NCBI GenBank assembly: GCA_948474755.1
Contig: CAOLHI010003124.1
Span: 62,001-126,000 of the forward strand
Origin: Ctenosaura bakeri
Lineage: Eukaryota; Chordata; Lepidosauria; Squamata; Iguanidae
Length of the DNA stretch: 64,000 bases
Direction: 5' to 3'
The notes under the pieces were generated by a model. That model was given only the letters and a program-made list of their open reading frames with translations. It did no database searches and was not told where the DNA came from. The position numbers and the translations under genes were made by a program. Positions within the stretch are counted from its first letter, which is position 1. Every line of letters starts with the position of its first letter. This document shows positions 56,961-64,000 of this stretch, in pieces.

Positions 56961-57679
56961 TTTCACCAATGTGTATGTGCAGCATAGCCTTAATAACTAG
57001 TGCAACATGTATTATGTCTACAAGGTCACAGGCGCTACCAGTCTTTCCTTTAAAAAGAGGAGGAAAACTTGTTCCTTCCTGGCAAACACTCATCCTCATG
57101 TCAATGCAGTGGCTGGTTTTTGAGTGTCAGTTTAGAGCAACCAAGGAATCACATCATGCTCAAATGACTTAAGTAATTCACGGTCATTGTGACCTCCTAG
57201 CTTTGCACTTTTTGTCCATAACACTGCTACTTTTGTGGTATGCAAATGATGTTTTCCTCAGTTACTGTAAACTTTTCTCTTTCAGATTGTCATACAGCCA
57301 TTGTTCTACAAAAGCAAATATGTTTACACCTGGACTAAATTAAAATTCTAAACAGTTTTTTTAAAAGCAAAAAATAAATCCTGCCACATCAATTGTTAAT
57401 GTCTCTCTATAGGAAAAGTCTTGCTTTGTGATTAATTAATTATAAAAAAGAGGGTAAAGTCACCTTCAACATTTTTAAAGTCATTCATGCTGCTGCATTC
57501 GATCAGAGCTAATTTCGGAAATATGTTTATGGGAAAAGTGTAATCCACTGAAATATAAATCATTCTCAAAACCCCTTAACTTTTGTCATGATCCACATGG
57601 GAGAAAAAAATAAGACTGTCATAATGCCTTTCTCAGGCTCATCCAAAACATGACAAAAGTCTACAAACCTTCTTTGACA
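56961..57679. other. Repeat-poor AT-rich interval
   Basis: No repeat signature from about 57170 to 57620. It contains ATGCAAATGATG (octamer-like, 57241) and ATTAATTAATTATAA (homeodomain-type, near 57431). A possible conserved non-coding element, unproven. Confidence 0.4.
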
Positions 57680-58350
57680 CATTGTCAGAATTGGGGAAAA
57701 TATACACCATGCCTGAACTTGAAGTGTGATGAGGTGGCCAAAAAAGCCAGTGCAATTCTGGGCTATATCAGTAGGAGTATAGTGACTGGATCAAGGGAAG
57801 TAGTAGTCCTTGAATTCTGCTTTGGTCAGACCTCACCTAGGATACTATGTTCCCTTCTAGAGACCACAATTCAAGAAGGATATCAACAAGTTGGAACGTG
57901 TTCAGAGAAGAGTGACCAAGACGATCAAAGGTCTGGAAACCAAGTCCTCTGAGGAATGACTGAGGGAGCTGGGTATGTTTAACTTGGAGAAGAGAAGACC
58001 TTAACTTGGAGAAGGTAACCTTATGGCTAACTTTAGATATCTGAAAGGATATCATGTTGAAGATGAAGCAAGCTTATTTTCTGCTGCTCCAGCAGTGAGA
58101 ACACACATCAATGGATTCAACTGACAAGAAAAGAACATCCACCTAAACATTAGGAAGTACTTTATACTGTAAGAGATGTTCAGCAGTGGAATAGATTGCC
58201 TTAGAGAGTGTTGGATTATCTCTTTGGGGGTCTTTAAGCAGAGTTGGATGGGCATCAGTGCTTTAGTAGTGTTTTACTTCATGGCAGGGGATTGTACTAC
58301 AAGGCCCTTACGATTCCTTCTAATTCTAATATTCTATGATTCCATGATTC
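57680..58350 (+). mobile_element. CR1 LINE, 3' end
   Basis: The decayed frame KASAILGYISRSIVTGSREV matches CR1 ORF2. GAGCTGGGTATGTTTAACTT and GATATCTGAAAGGATATCATG follow, with the tail ATTCTATGATTCCATGATTC at about 58330-58350. Stops and a small duplication at TTAACTTGGAGAAG break it. Confidence 0.9.
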
Positions 58351-58365
58351 TTCATCATGTTAGAA

Positions 58366-58445
58366 CAGGAGTGGGCAAAGGGTGGCCCATAGACCACAAG
58401 CAGCTCCCTAGGGCCATTTGTGTAGCCCCCAGGCACCCCCAGGAT
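58366..58445 (+). mobile_element. hAT-type terminus, one end only
   Basis: CAGGAGTGGGCAAAGGGTGG then CCCATAGACCACAAGCAG resembles the CAGGGGTGGGCAAA ends of hAT elements. No inverse end was found downstream. Confidence 0.5.
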
Positions 58446-59714
58446 TAAAAAAAAATTACAATTAGTACAAAAAATGAGGGATTGCAGGAAACAAAACATC
58501 ACAAAATCTGGCTGGATGCTGTTGCCATTATGTCCGGAGACTACACACAGAAGTAAGTGTAAGGTGTGAGGATATCAGTGTACAAGCCAGTGTTGTAATT
58601 TCAAAATTTTTATTTTATTCGATCAGGAAGACAGCCTTCTGTTGAAGAAGCAATGTGTTGATACTATTTTTAAAAGCTTTCTGTCAGACATTCTCTGTGT
58701 AAATGTTGTGGTTCTATTAAAGTGGAAGCAAACAAACAAATAAACAAGGAGATCAATGGCATCTACAGCTCCTGGTCTGATAAAAAGTATTACGCACCTT
58801 TTCTCACATTTCTGAAAGGCGTTTTCCCTTTTGACAAAACACTACAGTTGTTCATTAATTATCAAGAATGCCATGGTGTGCCTTCGTAGGCATTTCTGGT
58901 TTCACTGAGGGGTGCTGAAGTAACCTGGGAGGATTCTCTGTGTGTGCAAAAAGGCCCCTGGGCCTCCAAAGCTGCTCGCTTGTGTCCTACATTGTATTTC
59001 CATTCAGTTTTAACTTGGGCAGCAGGAGAATTAACTGCTTCTCAATGGCTCACTAAACTTAAGGTATACTGATAAATGATACTGTGTAACTACATGCAAA
59101 TTACAGAGCAATTACCTTTGAAAAATTCCTGACTAATTGGCATGTAACCTGCATTATTGTACTGTAGAGTTGGAATGGTATAATACTATAATGATACGTT
59201 CTTTGCTGTAGTGATAATTTGTTGGTGTGTGATAATTTCTGTTTAGTGAAATAGTCAATCAGTGCCATATGTGTGCAAGTGTCAATGTGTAACACAAAAA
59301 ACTCCTCCACTGGTTTAAACCTATGACTTTTTAAACAAACTGTGTTTCTCACATGTTAGTTCACAGTTTTCAACACAACCTTTGGGCCTGCTTTGAAGCA
59401 TACAGGTACTACATTGCTGGGCAGGAGTTGTAAAAGAAGCGATAAGAGAAGCAGTTTAATTAGCTCATTTGCTACATAGGTCAAGTACAAACTAGGTGTG
59501 CTCTTGGGAAGCAGATGGTTTCCAGGCTATTAAGTGTGGAGAATGATTGCGCTAAAAAGCTATGCACATCAAAGGATTAAACAAGTACCTCTCTATTCCT
59601 ACTCCAGACAAAATAAAGGCATGTATTTCATGTCTTGGCTACTGCTTCGTTATTATTATGACTATTATTAGTTGCTGCTTTGCTTTTATTACAATAAGGA
59701 TGATATGCATCATA
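58446..59714. other. Intergenic, no feature recognised
   Basis: AT-rich and repeat-poor, notably 58660-59250. No gene is seen. Confidence 0.45.
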
Positions 59715-60182
59715 GACCCTTTCCACATGTGTGTGGGGGAAACGGGCGAAAACGTCCAAAAACGGAGCTTACCAGCAGCCGGGCGAGTCTGTCGCCACGC
59801 GGAGCAGCACAAGCTCGCAGCTCCACACTCTTCCGGCATCCCAAATGGTGGCTTCCGGTTGGTGGAGGCTCTCCACCAACCGGAGAAGCTCGCCAGCTGG
59901 AAGCCCGCCCCCAGCAGATCTGCAGGCACGCACTTGCGCACGTCTGCAAATCTGCTTCTGAGCCAGGCGACGGAGTGGCACGGAGTTGCGCGCTCCCTGG
60001 TTTTTAAAAACCTCTGAAAAGAGGTTTTTAAAAACCACGCTGCACAACCAGCTCCAGTTGTTCCTGCATGGATTGAAGTGTGGAACTACAAAAAGTAGTC
60101 CACGTCAGTCCACGCTATGGTGCAGAAGACCTCTGTTGGAGGTCGCTCTGCACCATTTTAAAATGCTAATGTGGAAATGGCC
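59715..60182. mobile_element. PIF/Harbinger-like MITE, GC-rich subfamily
   Basis: Ends GACCCTTTCCACATGTG and inverse CTAATGTGGAAATGGCC. The interior matches the element at 19899 in inverse orientation, including GGTTGGTGGAGGCTCTCCAC and a CAGATCTGCAGG block. A donor-like CTGGTAAG lies on the minus strand at 59768-59775. A GAGGTTTTTAAAAACC palindrome is near 60010-60036. The flanks (ATA, TAA) are not identical. Confidence 0.82.
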
Positions 60183-62760
60183 TAAGAGTCAAACAAGATG
60201 GTATGGTTGGTGCATTTTTAGAAGAGCAGCGAAAGATGCCTGTTTATCATAGCACATGATTGTGAACATCATCCATGTATTTTGTATTTAGCATGCTATG
60301 TTTTGTGACAGGCCATTTGAAAGTAAAAATTAGCTTAATTTGCAATTCTAATTGCTGATGTATACATGTCAAGAAAAATCCCATCATGGGAAGGAATATG
60401 GATTAACTGCAAGGAACAGTAGTTCCCTTCCACGTTCGACCCAAAATAATCAAATACAGAGCACTCCTATTGAGGATATTCAGTTCACTCCATATCCCTG
60501 TTTTGTCACTCTTGATAATTAGTCAGCATTCTGTGCCTACTGAGCATGTCCAATCTTATAAAACAATTTTGCATGGCCCTGTATCTCATGCCCCCCCACT
60601 TCCCTTACTTTTGCAACAATTCAGCATCTTCCACATCTGCCACTTCCTCCTCCTTGCGCATGGTGATGGTGTGCTCAGCTTGGAAATATTACCTTTTGGA
60701 GTACAAATCTAGAGTGCTCTCAGCTAGCTTGCCTAGTTACCATGCAGGCTAAGGGATTCTGGGATCTGTAATCCAAAACTGATGTGTTCAGCTCTAGGGT
60801 GGTGTATATCACTAAATAACCAATGGCAGGCACATGAGAAATAGAAATCATTACATGCAATTAATGATGAAGCTTTGCAGCTATTGCATCAAAATGATAT
60901 GTTTGACAGTTCAGAGACATGACATTTTAGACCAACTCTGTGTAAACAGGACACAGTGAAGACCATAGAACTTCACAGTGCAGTTGGAAAATGCCATTTT
61001 TGAATATTTTTCTATATAGTATAAAGGTCTCTGGAGGTTAAATTAAACAGAAACCTAGCATGTTGGAGAGGAGAGCTTTAGCCTATTCTATTCCCCAAAG
61101 TGTCACTATTTTACATTTTGGGAAATACTTTTCCAAATGGAAATATAAAAAAAATGTGATTCCTTCACGCACAGTCTTTATATAAATTGGTATGTCCTTT
61201 TTATGAGCTTAGGACTGCAAACTCATTTCACTATTTGTAGATTCAACACTGAATACAGAATTTTGCAGAAATCAAACATGCATATTCCTAGAAATGGTCA
61301 ACAGTAAAATTACACTCACACAGTTAAAAATTTATTGCACATTTGTATACAGTTATTGTATATTTCTAAATTAATTGTTTTGTGGCTGCTGCTGGAACAT
61401 GTCTTTTATGCAACTGATAGAATTATGTATCAGTTTGCCACTCATTCGAGCAAGGACCATAAATCAGGAAGGATTAGCTCCCAGTACTTAGTGCTGAGAC
61501 AGCACTCCCTTTCTTGAGCACCCTGGAGTCTGATAGAAGGAGGGGGGAAAAAATGGAACCTTGAAAACTTCACTTGCCCTAGGATAATTTCATTCCCCCA
61601 GGAGGTGAGTTGTTTTGAGTCCCATTTTAAAGGTGATATAGCACCTGAGCCTCTAAAATTTTAATTTAGGACATGTAAAACATTGAAGACATTTTAAAAA
61701 GTGACATATAGCACAAGGCTTGGGGGCCAACAGGGCCAGAGGCCAGCTGAGCCCATGCTAGGCCCAAGGTGGTTGAGACCCTCCAGCAAGTGTGCACATT
61801 AGCCTGTTGGAGGCCCACTACATTGCCAAACAAGGAGAAACACCCCACCCCACCCCACCCCCAGTGCAGTCATTTTCAGGTCTAAGGGCATGGAACCCTG
61901 CCCTCCTCCTTAGTTTTAGCTGCTGTGTGTGACCAATGCTGGAGATATTAGGGTTGCTAGATCTACAAATGCTTGGCCAGGAGCTCACGTTTTCATAGGT
62001 CACCTCTCTCCAGTCAGGAGATGAGAGTGCAAGTTCTTCAGTTTTGGTGGGATCCTTTCCAGCAAGAGGAAAGGGCTACCGTAAGTGCAAATCTACACCT
62101 CAGCTAGGAAAGCAGCAGCTTGCTACAGCCCAAAGATTAATTTATTTGTTGCTGCAGTTTTCAAAGACTGCCCATGAGGGTTATAGATTTACTTAGTTGG
62201 CTTCATCCTTTCCTTCCCCTTATTGTGGCCCCAGGAATCACTCTGCACTCTTCTGTGTCTTTTGGCTAGAAGCAGTAGGCTAGATTAAAGGTTCTTTATT
62301 GTGTTTCCCTAAGTAAGTGAGAAGCAATAATCTCAGCATTTCACCTTGATCTGGGAACAGCTAACATTTCAGTCTTAATTTCCAAACAGAAGGATTACCC
62401 TCTACGGAACCTAATTTTGCGGTAGCATTGTGGCTGTGTCCCTCAGTTGGAGGATGTCTGGATGTGATGTTACTCACCCTATCCCTTCTCTGCCCTCTTT
62501 TTTGGCTCTTCTGGCAGAAGATTTTAGGTGGTAGAGCAGTTCTGCTGGTAGATTGCCCTGCTGACAGATGTCAGAGCTCAGTCAGGAGAAGGTTCAACTG
62601 GCAGAAGATGCTTGCACATAACCCTAAGATACTACAGCAAGCACATATTTGAAGTAGGATTCCAGTGCCTGTTTTGGAAGTCAAAGGGAAACATCCTGGT
62701 TTTATTTCATTTTTTGTGGGGAGGATTATTTCATATCCAGGGTAATCTGGAATCAGAGCT
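60183..62760. other. Intergenic, largely without recognised features
   Basis: One fold-back MITE arm (GGATTCTGGGATCTGTAATC at about 60751) and a (CACCC)n-like run at 61838-61861. No gene is seen. Confidence 0.45.
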
Positions 62761-62769
62761 TTGCAGAAC

Positions 62770-62862
62770 CGCTTTTTTGGACTGCAACTGCCAGCTTCCT
62801 CCAGCCTGTGGTCATGCTGGCTGGATATTCTGGGAATGGTAGTCCAAAAAGGAATTTTGTCT
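62770..62862. mobile_element. Fold-back MITE
   Basis: Left arm TTTTTTGGACTGCAACTGCC, right arm GGGAATGGTAGTCCAAAAAG, loop with CATGCTGGCTGG. The same palindromic type as at 4690 and 19667. Confidence 0.75.
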
Positions 62863-62992
62863 GGAATATGAGTATAAAATACAGTTGTAACATGTTTAAC
62901 AGACAGCTGTTCTATAATAGTATTTAGAAAGAAATAGCTGAGCATTTTCCGGCATAGAATTCAAAAGACACATCCGTGTCAGTTTGGATCAA

Positions 62993-63126
62993 TATGCAAA
63001 GAGATGTAGCACCTTAGAGATGGAGAGAAGTTGGTAGCATGAGCTTTCATAGATTTAAATCTACTTCATCCTATGCCAATTTCTTTCTCTCAGTTAGTCT
63101 CAAAGGTGCTACAGGATCCGTTTGCA
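62993..63126. mobile_element. Short MITE with TGTAGCACCTT inverted ends
   Basis: Left ATATGCAAAGAGATGTAGCA plus CCTTAGAGA, right inverse TCTCAAAGGTGCTACAGGAT plus CCGTTTGCATA. The interior AGCATGAGCTTTCATAGATT matches a well-known sauropsid short MITE layout. Confidence 0.8.
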
Positions 63127-64000
63127 TACTCTTCCCAACATGGAGATCCATTAGTTCAGCCTCCCACAAACCCTGTTGGGCAGCCCAACATACTTGATGC
63201 CTGAAACAAAATGTAAATAACGCCTTCCTCTCCATTCTTTGTACAGAAATGAATTCAACTGGTAGGAGAACTTTAACACTACCAGTGAGATAGTAACCTC
63301 CACCATACCTGAGGGCAGCCTAGTAATACAGCTGCCTGTATCTCAAGGGGCAAGGCACTGCAAGTACCATCATGCTCTACATCCAGCATGGTTGTGTCAG
63401 CTAAAGATGTACATAAATAGAGATAGGAAAGGGATAAGTGATTTGATTTGACACAAAGGCTTTAGGCAGCTGCTTTTCTTAGTTTGTTTGACTTCTCACA
63501 AAGGCAAAGGGACAAAGAAGATTCTTTGCTTGAGTTCTCTGAATAGAGGTTTAAAACTGGTGGCCCACTTATTAATCACACACATGCCTACATCCCATCT
63601 GCTTAGATACAATGGAACATAGCTTGCTGTGAAGCACTGTTTTATCAAAACACGCTAAGGATGCTTTTTCATCTAGAACATTGTTACTTGTGAAAACAAT
63701 GTCCTTTTGAAACTCTGTTTTGAAATCCAACATCCTTTTTAATGCAGATTTTTTATTTCATGTACAAATAACAAAAAGCAAAGAATGATTCACTCAACAC
63801 ACTCTAAACTTGTCAGTCATGGTTAAGGAATTTAAGGAATTTTAGGAGCCTTCATGGATCTGCCAACCCAATTCTCAGGTGAAAGCAGTAGAAGCACCCA
63901 TCTTTAATAGCCATGTGGGATGTTCTTCAAGAGCCATTTGTTATATGGGATTGAGAAAAGGCCAGAATTTAGAAAATTCCCAGAATCCTTAAGCTAGTAC
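63127..64000. other. Intergenic, no feature recognised
   Basis: No gene or repeat is identified to the end of the window. Confidence 0.45.

Overview
This window reads as vertebrate nuclear DNA, most likely from a squamate reptile (a lizard). It is visibly AT-rich and gene-poor. It carries spliceosomal exons and a dense mix of CR1, L2-clade and L1 LINEs, tRNA-derived and 5S-rRNA-derived SINEs, hAT, PIF/Harbinger-like and Tigger-like DNA transposons, and LTR remnants. CR1, L2 and L1 relics together with abundant hAT and Harbinger MITEs fit a non-avian sauropsid. The species cannot be fixed from the sequence alone.

Only one protein-coding gene can be supported: the 3' end of NUBPL (IND1), the mitochondrial Fe-S carrier needed for respiratory complex I assembly. 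It lies on the + strand as three exons at 3912-4032, 7839-7921 and 13000-13062. All three have consensus splice sites, their phases join correctly, and the last ends in a TAA stop. A polyadenylation signal follows at 13171. Positions 1-3911 are the intron upstream of the first visible exon, so the 5' part of the gene lies outside the window.

From about 13.2 kb to 64 kb I see no host gene, only intergenic DNA and repeats. The open frames there are chance frames or decayed retrotransposon coding sequence. The most informative structures are nested insertions: a SINE split by an L2 LINE that itself holds a hAT and a CpG-dense Harbinger-like MITE (35.5-38.4 kb); a MITE split by a 5'-inverted L1 (38.5-41.1 kb); SINEs split by hAT elements with 8-bp target duplications (32.0 and 54.9 kb) or by a Harbinger-like MITE with a 3-bp duplication (56.3 kb); a hAT split by an L1 beside a tandem duplication (20.7-22.3 kb); and a MITE split by an LTR (46.8-47.6 kb). 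A 962-bp solo LTR lies at 45.5-46.5 kb. These nests give a relative age order for the families.

The less expected observations are a family of GC-rich Harbinger-like MITEs that repeatedly carry strong splice-donor-like motifs, two large hairpins in the CpG-dense member at 37 kb, a SINE with a 5S rRNA-like head whose body resembles that of the local tRNA-headed SINE, and a few interspersed repeats I could not classify. I found no convincing sign of a new gene system. Some repeat-free AT-rich intervals could be conserved non-coding elements, but only alignment to other genomes can show that.
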